From the NCBI GenBank assembly GCA_016271365.2, contig CM057451.1, forward strand, positions 371,029,501-371,093,500: a stretch of DNA of 64,000 nt. Reading direction: 5' to 3'. A model generated the notes under the pieces. The model worked only from the letters and a program-made list of their open reading frames with translations. It was not told the origin of the DNA and ran no database searches. The first letter of the stretch is position 1, and the number at the start of each line of letters is the position of its first letter. The stretch comes from Neoceratodus forsteri (Eukaryota > Chordata > Ceratodontiformes > Ceratodontidae). Positions 41,886 through 52,329 of the stretch are shown piece after piece. The translations under genes and the position numbers were made by a program.

Positions 41886-42517
41886 GAGAGGAAAGAAATC
41901 CCCTAATTAAGATAATCCAGAGGATGGCTGGCTTGAAATCAAGGAGAGAAAAGTAGAGCACCAACTCTGAAGAGTCCATTCTGAAGAGTTAAGAGTGCAG
42001 GCTAATGTCTCCCCAAACTAAGGGATAATCTGAAAAGGACAGGACTCATCCTGAAGCAGACTCCTGTTGACAAAATAAGCCTCCCCAGCTTTTTTAGAGG
42101 AACGTCGCCTCTGAAGAAGACATGAAAAGAGGATTATTTTTAAGGAGCGAGAGGTAAGCCCCCACAGGGGAACCCTACAAGGGGAGATAACTAAAAACAG
42201 CAATAGAAAGAGGGAAAGGATCGCCAGGGCCCCACCAATACTGCCATAAAGAGAACCCCTAAGGTTTTAAAGGAAAGCAAAGAGGAAGATCCAATTTCGG
42301 TTCCGACCAAGGAGGAAGGTCCTGTCAGGATGAAAAGAACCCTGGTGACCAAAAAAGAGGGCTGCCTCCTTGCTTGTCTCCCCAAAACATTCCCGACACC
42401 CTCCGAGAGGAGCGGAGCCAGAAGGTATCAGAAAAGTCCCAGCAGGGACACAATTTGGAGAAACAAACAGGGAGGAGGCATCGCCCAGAGACTGAGACCT
42501 AAGAGAGGAAGGTGGGT
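41886..42517 (-). other. Probable 3' noncoding part of DIRS-epsilon copy 2, unassigned
   Basis: Lies between CR1 debris and the epsilon ICR, where a DIRS element carries its left terminal repeat and spacer. No inverted match to the right end is visible, so the left arm seems lost. A purine-rich open frame here has no family similarity. Confidence 0.4.
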
Positions 42518-42645
42518 GGGAAGTAGTGATGAATGGTGAAGATACACAGAACAATCAAGAATTACAGTAGGTACATAATTTTCATATCTTATCTGTGTCA
42601 AGCTTCACCATTCATCACTGGTGGGTGATTACCAAGCCCCTCGAA
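42518..42645 (-). repeat. DIRS-epsilon copy 2 internal complementary region
   Basis: AGTAGTGATGAATGGTGAAG on the left and CTTCACCATTCATCACTGGT on the right are inverted around the core. The right half complements the right terminus at 45490-45528. Confidence 0.8.
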
Positions 42646-42859
42646 GGGGACCTGGTACTTCCCTGAGGGAAGGAAATCTCTCAGCCTCCTGTGGGGGAGA
42701 CACCAGAGGAGGGAACCCTTACAGGCCTAGTTAGGCCTGAGATTGATCTGGGTGAGGCAGGGTTCTCCTTTGGGTAGGAGAAGGAAGTCGCTCATGAAGT
42801 TCCTGCCTCATCCTGAGGGAGAAAAGGTGGGTTCCCCAGAATGTGGAGGCAGTCATCCT

Positions 42860-45174
42860 TCACTGGGCCGGGGGTGATAACCTGGAGAGATGAAACCATG
42901 CCATCCGCCTAATGCAGAACGCTGTCCCCACCAGCTTGGATGCCACCTCACTGGTGTCATACGATGCCCTTGCTTGGTGCCTCACAAGCTCCAGGCCACG
43001 TGCGGAGAGTGCAATGACCTGTCTCGTTGCCTCTGAATCAGGCAAGGATACTAGGATCTGTCCTAGTAAGGACCATAAGTGCCTGTTATAGGCAGCATCA
43101 TGGGCCTGATGAGCTGAAATAGAGAGAGAGAGAGAGAGAAAGAGAGATGTGCCGAAGAGCACACTCTCCTCCCCCAAAAGTCAAACTCAGCAGAGTCCGT
43201 CTCCGGGGGTCAGTCACATCTTAGGCGTCTATGCCCAGAAGGTATATCCAGGACCATCACACCCCAAGGAGGGTGAGCTATAGCTCCTGGAGACCCTAGG
43301 GTTGCGAACCACCTGTGCCGGCAGTCCCTCGGGGCTGGAGAGAGGGCTGAAGGACTTCTCCAGGCGCGGTACGACACCTCCCTTAAGGGGGAGGGCCAGG
43401 TAGCAACCACCAGGTTGGCCACACTGAATTCACCTAAAAAGGCATGCGCCATCTGCTCAGGACTGAGACTTCCTAATGTGGAGCTCGACGACCAACCCCG
43501 AAAGGAAACGCTGATAACTGGATAAATCAGCATCTGGGGGAACAGGTGGACAGAGGAATCCGCTCCCTCAGAAGAGAAAGACGAGGAAGCCGACGAGTCC
43601 AGTGAGTCAGGCACTGACTGCACAGGGGAATGGTCGAACACCTCTTTGTCCAAGGACCTATAGTAGGCAGGGAATAGTGCAGCCATGGATCTGAACTGTT
43701 CCCAGGTGAGAGGTCTCATAGGACTGGAGTGACCTGGGAGAGAGAGAGGTGTTGGCAGAGGTAAGTGGGCTAAACACCTCCGAAGAGGGGCGTGACCTCT
43801 GCCAGGGCTGGGGGACTGAGCAGGAGACCTCAAAACTGCAGAAGATCTGTCAGCCGAAGCAGTCAGGGGCTATTTAACTGAACCAAAGCGACCAGGACTG
43901 AACCCTAAAAGAGAATCCCCCCTGCCAGGTGACTGGGGCTGCATAGCCCAGAAGGGCAGCCCCTAGCCTCTAAAAATGAGATTCCTCCCAGGGAAGCATC
44001 AGGGGAAAAGACAGGACCAGCACTGCAACTCCTACCTGAACCCCCGCGGGCTACAAGGGAGGGACGTTGCCCCTGATTCTGTCCCCTCAACCACTCAGAC
44101 TCAGAGAGGGATTTCTTCCTCAAAGTCAACCTAGGCAGCTCAAACACCATGGCCGAATCCTGAGAGACGGCCACCGTGGGAGCATCCTCCCCTGCTTCAG
44201 GTGGCCTAGCTGGTCCAGAAATGGGCCCAGCCTGAGCATCCAAGGCAGGGGGTACACCTCTTAAAGGAGAAGGCGAACCACCGACTTCAGAACTTCCACC
44301 AGTGCCACCCCCAGCACCAGAAAACTGGCCGGGACCACAGACACCGGTAGTAACTGCCAAGTCTGAAGAGGGGGGTTGAATCGGAGTTGTAGTGCTGGGC
44401 AAGGAGGAGTCAGAGGACTCCAAAGAATCTGACAGCCAGTCAGGGTCCGCCTCCGAATTGCATCATCACCTGAGGAGGTGAGGACCCAGACCACCACACA
44501 AACTCATCCGCCTCCGCTCCCAGCACCACAAGGCGGCCCTGCACTGCTCACGGTGCCACCATGATCCCCGGCACTGTATGCAGCACCGATCAGAGATGGC
44601 GCTGGAACCGATTCCTCAGACACCTCTGGCACCGCAAGCGCACCGGATTTGAGAAGGCACTGACAAGCAGCGCCGAGGAACATGTCAGACTGGGCCCGGA
44701 GGCCCTAGGCTGTGATGCTGGGGGAGTCTTCGCCTCTGAGGAGGCAACTGCCAGGACAGTACCTTCCATCCAACTCCCAGAGGAAGCAGGCTGGACCTTC
44801 TGCACCACAGAAGGAGTTTTTGCCAAGGCAAAGCATGAAGAGGCGGAAACCCTCCTCCACAGGTCATATAGGACCAGGAGGAAGGGTCAAAAGACCTGCA
44901 CTTGGCTTACCGGGTGTGAGCCTGTCCACCAAAATTCGGTGGCGCACATCCGACTTTCAAACGTACACATTTCCAACACTCGACGGTCCATGGAGAAACA
45001 GGCGTTGCAACAATCCATATCGTGGTTTGGGCCCAAGGAGGTCAAGCACCGATCATGCTGGTCCGAGACAGAGAAAAGCCGGCCGCAGGGACACCGCCGC
45101 ATGGGAGGCCGACCCGCCATGGAGGATTTCTTCTTGTCCCCTGAACGAGACATGGTCAGAGAGAAAATAAACAA
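42860..45174 (-). pseudogene. DIRS-epsilon Gag, copy 2
   Basis: N-terminus: RRCPCGRLFSVSDQHDRCLT, SLGPNHDMDCCNACFSMDRR and VLEM, the same knuckle as copy 1. A long Pro/Ser/Gly-rich middle (43905-44800) follows. Core: RPLTWEQFRSMAALFPAYYR, SLDKEVFDH, then HQAHDAAYNRHLWSLLGQIL, VSLPDSEATRQVIALSARGL, SYDTSEVASKLVGTAFCIRR and MAWFHLSRLSPPAQ. A (GA)n run (43117-43147) adds Leu/Ser codons upstream of SAHQAHD. Frameshifts in the middle. Confidence 0.78.
43117..43147. repeat. (GA)n microsatellite inside Gag
   Basis: Near-perfect GA repeat. Encodes LFLSLSLS on the minus strand in the Gag frame. Confidence 0.85.
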
Positions 45175-45528
45175 ATACAGTACTCGGCATTGTTGAAAAA
45201 TAAAAAGGAAAGATCTTACCAGTCGACAGCGCCAAGAAACATAGCTGTACAGAACTAGGCATGAACCGACGGACTAGGCCACTGACGCAGAAATTCGCTC
45301 CACACGAGGTCGTGTTGACTCGACGGTGAGAGAAACAGAACTGGGTCTGAGGAGGAGTTGACGTCAGTTACTGGCCAACCCGCGAGCACCAGGCAATGCG
45401 TCTGCCTCGAGGGCGGCGCAGTCTTGATGTCAGCTCCGCCTCTTTGCAAAAAAAAAACTCCCGCAGGGCCCTGTTCCTCCGGCCAGAACCCAGCAGTGAT
45501 GAATGGTGAAGATTGACACTGATAAGAT

Positions 45529-46050
45529 CTAAGAAAGAAAACGAGGAATGACCCTCAGTGGCTACTTCCAGGGACACTCCTTCCCAGGAAACCTGTAGGG
45601 CTGCCACCTAGAAGTCAGTACACACCTTCATTTCCCATTACAGAACAGACGTAGAGTCTCTTCACGATGCTATATTTGGGACCTTGGTTCTCCAGTTTCT
45701 GTTTATCACAGAACTGCTAGGAGTTTGCCAAAGTGTTGATAGTGAACTGCATCCGTGCTCCTAGAAAAACAGGTTACCCACCTGCCACCGAAGTTCTAGG
45801 AGTGGTATACAGTATATATCTACACAACCCACCTGGCCTCCCCAGCAAGTGGCACACTGATCCCTAGTGTGCAACGATCTGATGTCACAGGGCGGAGTCA
45901 GGGGATATACCGCCCAGGTGGTGGGGAGGAGCTTAGCTTCAAGACATCCGATGAATCAGCACTTCTAGTGGAACTGCCAATGTGTGGACAGTGAACTGTA
46001 TCCATGCCCTTAGAAGTACTGATTTTAAGGAGTTCTGCCCCAATAACAGC
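45529..46050 (+). mobile_element. Plus-strand DIRS fragment: recombinase C-terminus and ICR-like region
   Basis: Reads SVHTFISHYRTDVESLHDAI then FGTLVLQFLFITELLGV, matching the Tyr-containing end of DIRS recombinases (TFTKHYSLDV). An ICR-like stretch follows (ATCCGTGCTCCTAGAAAAAC, then CGAAGTTCTAGGAGTGGTAT, about 45745-45810), and a second related block, GCACTTCTAGTGGAACTGCC, at about 45960. This is the only DIRS piece in the window on the plus strand. Confidence 0.6.
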
Positions 46051-46700
46051 ATTATTATTATTTTTAAATGCTGCCTTTTCATTAGCCCGGAGTAACCAGC
46101 CCAAAAGCATAAAGCACTGCCTCCTCCACTTCTATTTAGGAGGATTTGTGTACCCCAGAAATGCTGTTTCAGCTATTTAAATGTTTTTCTTTATTGAGAT
46201 TTATTGTTGCACCATCCATGCACTAAAGCACTGTTAGTAGGATGAGAAGACATGCTGGGTGAGATAAGGATAGGGATAAATGGATGGCATTGACTGGCAT
46301 CAACTGGGATGAGCTGAAGATCCCTACACCTGCCAGTAACAGCAGCTACGATCCTATGTACGATCATTTCAGGGTCCTACTTGGTCAACAGCTTGCAGTG
46401 GTGCCTGGGGAAGTTAAATACAGTCAGGAAATTATGAAAGGGAGGAGGAGCTTGGGGAGGCTGTGATAAAACCCACCACCTGCAGAGCAGACTCTGTATA
46501 TCTATTAACATTCTGTCACTGAAAGGGCGGACAAGGACATTCACAATGTATGAAAACGAGAGACACTGGCTTTAATAATGTGGGGCACATCATCACATAT
46601 ATGAAGACAAACTCAGAACACTGGGAACTAGTGACTAAACAGCACTCCATCCCTGATCACAGCCTGGACACTAGCTGGAAGCCCTAACAATGGAATGATA
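46051..46700. other. Unassigned intron sequence
   Basis: No coding similarity, RNA gene or recognised repeat. Confidence 0.4.
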
Positions 46701-46890
46701 AGAAAAAATTACTCACCACAGTAATGCTGTTTCTTCTAATGGAGTCTTGCTGTATTCTGACCATATGCAGTTAGCCCCAGCACTTGAACTGCTCTGGAGA
46801 GGAAAGGATTAACTCTATGCCAAGGCATAGAACGTTGAGCTCCAGCTCAGTTTTCAAACCTCTGTCCCCGGTACTCCTCAGTGTAACCAT
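46701..46890 (-). repeat. DIRS-alpha copy 3 left terminal inverted repeat
   Basis: GGAGTCTTGCTGTATTCTGA and CCAAGGCATAGAACGTTGAG recur inverted at 52330-52482. Confidence 0.88.
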
Positions 46891-47169
46891 CAGACTCTTA
46901 CGAGTACTACGCTAACTACTAAATAGAAATTGTTTTTAAAATTTTGAGCCAAAAGGCAATAAACAGATATTTAAGGTCCAAAAGACTCAAGTCAAGAACC
47001 CCAAAAAGAATCCAAGTAGGTAGTAAAACTTAATAATATATATTTAAAGTAATAACAACAAAAACCTCATCCTAAGAAGAGGTAACCCAGGCACACCTCT
47101 GGCATGCAGCACTGCGCCTGCCAACCCACATCCCAAAACAGCTAGGTTCCAGGAGGGGAGGCAGGGAGG

Positions 47170-47273
47170 GAGGACAGAATACAGCAAGACTCAATTAGAA
47201 GAAACAACATTATTATGGTGAGTAATTTTTTCTTCATGCAACATGAAGTCTTGCTGTATTCTGACTATATGTA
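47170..47273 (-). repeat. DIRS-alpha copy 3 internal complementary region
   Basis: AATTAGAAGAAACAACATTA complements the left end; CATGAAGTCTTGCTGTATTC complements the right end; the centre is GTGAGTAATTTTTTCTTC. Confidence 0.9.
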
Positions 47274-47306
47274 GATTACCAAGCAGTATCCCCTTGGAGG
47301 AGGGAG

Positions 47307-48380
47307 TTACAGAACCTGTTTTGGGAACAAGTTCTGCAGCTCTGCTGTGCCAAACCTAGCATCACTTCTTGACTGGATGTCAAGAGAATAATGCTTGGTA
47401 AATGTGTGAACAGTTTTCCAGGGAGCTGCTTTACCGATTTCCAGTAGGGGTATGTCTCTAGCTGCTGCGACCAAAGCAGCTGTACCTCTGGTGGAGTGAG
47501 CCCTCAGGCCTGAGGGTGGCTCTTTCCCCAACTTTGAACAGCAGAACTGGATACAGGAGACAATCCACCTGGCAATAGTTCTCTTAGTGGCGGGTTTACC
47601 TTTTCCCACTTCTCCATAAGTGAGAAACAGCTGTGAACATTCATTTCTATGGGCCTTGGTGTGTTCTATACAATAACTAAGGGCCCTCTTTACATCAAGA
47701 CTGTTTTGTCTTCTCTCCCCAGAGGAAGAATGGTCAGTGAAAAATACAGGCAATGACAGACTGGTCCAAATTAAAGTCTGATACCACCTTGGGGAGGAAC
47801 TTTCTGTTCGTTCGAAGGACCGCACTATCACAGTGAAATGAAATGAAATGAAACAAAATGAAATCAGGTTCCACTGATAAAGCCTGTAATTCACCGATTC
47901 TCCTGGCAGAGGTAAAGGCTACCAGGAACACAGCTTTCCAAGTCAAGAATTTTAGCTCAGCTGAAGATAATGGTTCAAAGGGAGGCTGTATAAGCTGTGC
48001 AATACAGGTATTCAGATCCCAAACAGGAGTAGGGTCCCTAAAGAGAGGATTGATATGAACCAGACCTTTGAAAAATTCCTTGAAAACTGGATGGGAGGCT
48101 AAGGAAGTGCCCTTCCCAGCTGAAAGGAAGGCAGAGATGGCTGCCAAATGCACTTTAAGAGTGGCAGGCCTGAGGCCTAAACTGTTAAGATGCACCAAAT
48201 AGTCCAAATCAGTGGCAATGTCAGCTGAATCTGGCTGAATATGCCTCTGAGAACACCAGAAACCAGGTATCTTCCATTTGGAATTGTAAGTTTTCTAGTG
48301 GAAGGTTTTCTACTAACCTTAAGAATGTCCAAGACTGACTGGGAAATATGCAGGCTTGCATGTTCTAGCTCCTCAAGAGC
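47307..48380 (-). pseudogene. DIRS-alpha copy 3 tyrosine recombinase
   Basis: SQSVLDILKVSRKPSTRKLT at about 48310, LGLRPATLKVHLAAISAFLS, FEPLSSAELKFLTWKAVFLV, then AFTSARRIGELQALS (Arg kept; Ser of RISE is Gly), SDFNLDQSV, then after a frameshift at about 47760 SLPVFFTDHSSSGERRQ, LRAHSTRGTAALVAAARDIP (His and Arg) and TFTKHYSLDIQSRSDARFGT (Tyr). Only frame breaks near 47760 and 48270 appear to stop expression. A (GAAAT)n-like expansion at 47837-47865 adds four codons (FHFI-type) near the catalytic core. Confidence 0.88.
47837..47865. repeat. GAAAT pentanucleotide repeat inside recombinase
   Basis: Four to five GAAAT-like units, absent from copy 2 at the same point, where the protein reads FISFHRDK. 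Confidence 0.85.
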
Positions 48381-48810
48381 CAAGCTTTGAGTCCGAGAGT
48401 CTGAAGGTTGGGATACAGTATCCTCCCCTGCGAGGAGGTGAGGAGATTGTACTAGCTGGGAAGAACAGTGGAATTGTCACTGACGTTGACAATAGCAAGG
48501 GGTACCATGGCTGCCTGGACCAGTCTGGGAAGACAGTGGAATTGTCACTCACATTGACACTAGTAGGGGGTACTATGGCTGCCTGGCCTAGCCTGGAGCC
48601 ACTAGGATCACTGTGCAAGGCTGAGATCTGATCTTGACCAGAACTCTGAATATCAGAGGAAAAGGTGGAAAAGCATACAGAAACCTGCTTGTCCAATCCA
48701 ATAGGAGAGCATCTTGGGGAATAGACCCCAAAAGAGGGGGTCTGCAGCAGAATAGAGGAAGCTGGTGATTGTCTGGGGCTGCGAAGAGGTCTATCTCTGG
48801 AGTGCCCCAC
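48380..48810 (-). pseudogene. DIRS-alpha copy 3 Dam-like segment with tandem duplication
   Basis: RWGTPEIDLFAAPDNHQLPL, LLLDWTSRFLYAFPPFPLIF, RVLVKIRSQPCTVILVAPG, then a WARQPWYPLL-type block that occurs twice because of an imperfect tandem duplication of about 75 bases at 48457-48600. The duplication and a frame change disrupt the link to the recombinase. Confidence 0.62.
48457..48600. repeat. Imperfect tandem duplication, unit about 75 bp
   Basis: GGGAAGAACAGTGGAATTGT and GGGAAGACAGTGGAATTGTC each start a unit that continues to TGGCTGCCTGGACCAGTCT or TGGCTGCCTGGCCTAGCCT. Confidence 0.85.
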
Positions 48811-49530
48811 CTCTTGAAAATGACTTGAAGAATTAGAGAATTCAGGGCCCATTCGTGGTGACCTTGGGAAATCCTGTTGAGACCATCCACCAGTACATTG
48901 TCCTTCCCTTGGAGATGCACAGCTTTCAGGGAAACCTGAAGGGAATAAGCTAGTGACCATATTTTCATAGCTTCAGTGCGCAAGGCCGAGGACCGAGTGC
49001 CCCCCGCTTGTTGATGCACCACATGGTTGTGGTGTTGTCTGTCATGATCTGCACCACTTTCTCCTGAATTGTGTTCAAGAATGTCTGAAGTTCTAGAAAG
49101 ACAGCCCTGAGTTCGAGAAGATTTATGTGCAGTAGAGACTCCTGATGAGGCCACGTTCCCTGAGCAGTGAGCTGGTCCAGATGAGAATCACTGTAGAAAC
49201 CTGACTGAGGAAAGGGACACCTTGCCTTAGATTGTCCTCCTCCAGCCACCACTGGAGAGCCTGAACCAGACTTTGAGAGTCTGGAACTAACTTGGAGAGA
49301 GGGTCTTTTTTCTGAGACCAAAAAGATTTTAGATGAAACTGAATATCTCTCATTTGAAATCTTGCCCCTTGCACTACTGCAGTGGAAGCTGCCATGTGGC
49401 TTAGCAACTGCAAGAAGTGCCTGGCTGGCCAAGACACTGGTGGACAAAAAGAGGAAGTCAGGGTGATGAGAGACTGTGCCCTTGAAAGAGGAAGAAAGGC
49501 CTCTGCCTGGACAGTGTCCAGTTCCACCCC
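48810..49530 (-). pseudogene. DIRS-alpha copy 3 RNase H and RT-to-RNase H linker
   Basis: LQLLSHMAASTAVVQGARFQ, MRDIQFHLKSFWSQKKDPLS, then HQESLLHINLLELRAVFLEL (Glu), KVVQIMTDNTTTMWCINKRG (Asp of TDN), VHLQGKDNVLVDGLNRISQG (last Asp). Parts lie in three frames, so small indels at about 49150 and 48990 break it. The first-Asp block (TDASxxGWGA) is decayed. Confidence 0.82.
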
Positions 49531-49589
49531 TATAAATGTGAGAAGTTGGGCTGGTTCCAGAACAGACTTGTCTAGATTTAGAATGAATC

Positions 49590-50300
49590 CTAAGGAGTCC
49601 AGAAGCTTTTGAGTGATCTAGAGCTGACGTGACTTAGTCTGGGGACTGACCCACTATTAGCCGGTCGTCCAGGTAAGGGAACAGTAAGATGCCTTGTCTC
49701 CTGAGAAAGGTCACCACTACTGCCAGACACTTGGTGAACACCCTTGGAGCAGACGCAAGGCCGAAAGACATTGCTCTGAACTGGCAGTGACCTGAGGGCA
49801 ACTCGGACCTGAGGTACTTTCTGTGGAAATGTCTGATAGGTATGTGGAAATAGGCATCCTTGAGATCCAGGGAGGTAAGCCAGTCTCCTGGTCTCAGAAA
49901 GTAAAGAATTATTCCCGGAGTCACCATTTTGAACTTTGGCTTTAGTATATGTTTGTTTAGGTATCTTAGATCTAGGATGGGTTGCCACTCCCCTGTGTTT
50001 TTTGGGGGTAAGGATGTATTTGGAATACAGCCCTTTTCCCCTGTGACAAAGAGGTACCTTCTCTACTGCTTGCAGAAGTAGTAGAGAGGAGACTTCTGCC
50101 TCTAAGGCCTTTGTCTCCAAGGGGGAGGAAGGACTAAAAGACTTTGCTCTCAGTTTTGGGAACCTTTTGAAACTGAGAGCAAGTCCTTGGCTCACTACTT
50201 CTGGGACCCATTTGTCTGAAGTAATAGACTTCCAGGCCTGGAAATAGTTAGCCAGGCTGCCCCCTACTGGAACTGAGGAGGTGACCCTGACTGACACATC
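49590..50300 (-). pseudogene. DIRS-alpha copy 3 reverse transcriptase, intact YLDD
   Basis: QAWKSITSDKWVPEVVSQGL, ALEAEVSSLLLLQAVEKVPL, CHRGKGLYSKYILTPKKHRG (the FxVPKK block), then in the next frame LTSLDLKDAYFHIPIRHFHR (first catalytic Asp), FGLASAPRVFTKCLAVVVTF and LLFPYLDDRLIVGQSPD with both catalytic Asp residues. One frame change at about 49940 separates the halves. The first half is in the same frame as the end of Gag, which suggests a Gag-Pol fusion without frameshifting in this family. Confidence 0.9.
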
Positions 50301-51903
50301 AGGATGTCTGGCAGGGGGCTTAGACTGAGTGGAGGATGGAGTCCTGGTCATCCCCCTTCTGTCTCTTCCCCTAAAGATCCCCCTCTGCTGGAAAGAAGAG
50401 GAGCCCTGGGCTTGGTGAAAAGGCCTGCCCCTGCCAGCCCTAGATTGCTGCTTCTGAGGAGTGACCTGCTTTTCCTTGGCTGCAGCACTCCTGTAGGTGG
50501 TCCTGTATTCGTCCATCTTTATCATGTAAGCCTCTCTTTGCTCCCCAAACAGAGACTTACCCGTGACAGGAAAATCCATTGCCTTGGTCTGGGTATCCTG
50601 TGATAGACTGATACACCTGAGCCAAGCAAATCTCCTCAGGGAGACAGATGTAGCCATAACCCTGGAATGTACATCATTCGAGTCAACAGCAGCATGAAAC
50701 TGGACCTTTGATGCCTCAGTACCATCCACAGCCACCTGCTCCAGCTCCTTGGCCAGCTGGGGAGGGGGCATTCTTACCCAGCTCCAGAACCATATCCCAC
50801 ATAGATTTCTGGTATCTGGCTGTATATGCCATGTCAGTAGCTTGCCTGAGCCCCAAAGAGGATGCCAAGTACTGCTTATTTGCCATGGCATCCACTTTCC
50901 TGGGATCCTTATCTTGGGGGGAGGGGGGGGAGATGCCAGGGGAATGTTAGTCTTGTCACAGGCTGTAGCTTGCACTACCCCAACATGGCTGCAATAATTT
51001 GTAAGGAATTCCATCCCAGGACCTGACAAGGTATACCTCCTGTCCATCTTTTTATCCACAGGAGGTATGGATGTTGGAAACTAAAGAATTTTTTTGTCTC
51101 TGTTTCCCCAGGGATTTATGCAGAGGGATAGACACCCTTTTGGACTCTGGGACATCCATCATCTCAACATAGTCAGGTTCCTCCTTCTCCTGTTCAGCCT
51201 CTTCCACTGGAAGCTGAAGAGTATCAGCCACTTTCTTGTAGAGCAAGAAATGGGAGGGGGACTCAGAAAGTCTGGGAGGAGACACATTAGAAGGCCTGTT
51301 TGGGGAGATGTCAGGCTCTACTTGCTCATCTAGGCCTTCATATTCCTCCTCTTCTTCATAATCTTCTTCTCCTTCCCAACTGCCTCATAAAATGCTTCAG
51401 GATCATATTCAGAAGCAGAAGCTTCCAACCGAACCGATCGTCTTTGAGTTGGTGTCAGTTCTGTCAGAACCGGGCAAAGCGATTATACAACAGTAAATCG
51501 CTTTAGCTACTTCTTCAGCAATCAGAACATCGGGACCGGGATCCAAACCGGCTGACTTGCGCTTTTTCTTAAACAGAACCAATTCCGAAGAATCAGCTCT
51601 CCTTTTGCCCGAGGAGGTATCACCAAGGTCAGTGGGCACCTCCTCAGGTTCGGTCAGAACCAAGCTGGGCTGGCCATCCGGGTCAGCGGACTTCTCAGCC
51701 TCCCTTTCCTTCAGCCTATTTAAATGTTTATCTAAAGTGGCTTTGGGAAAGTTTTTGCAAATCTGGCAGTCTTCCTTGAGGTGGTCAAATCTCAGACAAT
51801 AAACACAGACGAGGTGGGGATCAGCCTTAGCAAAGGCCTCCCCACACTCGGTGTAGTGCTGAAACCCAGTGGGACCGGTTTTCTTTTTTGGTTTCTCAGA
51901 CAT
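50300..51903 (-). pseudogene. DIRS-alpha copy 3 Gag
   Basis: Start MSEKPKKKTGPTGFQHYTEC at 51903; CVYCLRFDHLKEDCQICKNF; an acidic then basic region with a run KKKRKSAGLDPG, a possible nuclear localisation signal (about 51560). Then SPPRLSESPSHFLLYKKVAD, TLQLPVEEAEQEKEEPDYVE, LEQVAVDGTEASKVQFHAAV, VMATSVSLRRFAWLRCISLS, MIKMDEYRTTYRSAAAKEKQ and an Arg/Gly tail (RGRPFHQAQGSSSFQQRGIF). Frameshifts near 51480, 51050 and 50770. Confidence 0.83.
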
Positions 51904-52329
51904 GCCTCAAAAATGATAAGTCACCTTTACCAGCATTTAAGCCAGGCAACTACAAACCTATTGGTTCCAACCGTGTCAAGGGTCGGTTAAAAAAAAACAA
52001 AGAAAATGTTGTTTATTTTAGGATCAGATAGGTACCAGAAACCACAGTACAAAAAGGTAGAAAAAAAATACAAAGAAAAAAACAATGCAGAATTCGCTTC
52101 AGTTCCCAACTGGACCGACCGAGAAGAAATTGAACAAAAAACTATTTCTACCAACAAAACTCTTAACTACATACTAAATACACTTACTGTACCGTAGACA
52201 GAGATCTGAATACTGAAAAAATAAGAAAACGGTTGAAAAACTGACCAATTTTTACTTGAACCGAACCGGAGCGAAGGAGATCATCTCCAGAGCGACTTCA
52301 CAGTTAGGCACAGTAAAGAATCTGATGGT

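Larger units (their letters stand above)
42518..45528 (-). mobile_element. DIRS-epsilon, gag-only non-autonomous element, copy 2
   Basis: Same layout as 19131-21879: right end with GATGAATGGTGAAGATTGAC (45498-45528), Gag start (45174), Gag core ending about 42860, spacer, then an ICR (42518-42645) whose two halves flank TTACAGTAGGTACATAATTT. RT, RNase H and recombinase are absent, at the same place as in copy 1. The right end stops at GAT before a plus-strand DIRS fragment. Confidence 0.82.

Noticed and set aside
44561..45196. 211-codon plus-strand ORF
   Set aside because: It is the antisense of DIRS-epsilon Gag, which has recognisable knuckle and core motifs on the minus strand.
49590..51059. 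Single open frame of 489 codons on the minus strand
   Set aside because: The middle is Gag end and RT start; both ends leave the homologous frame. Annotated as Gag and RT parts instead.
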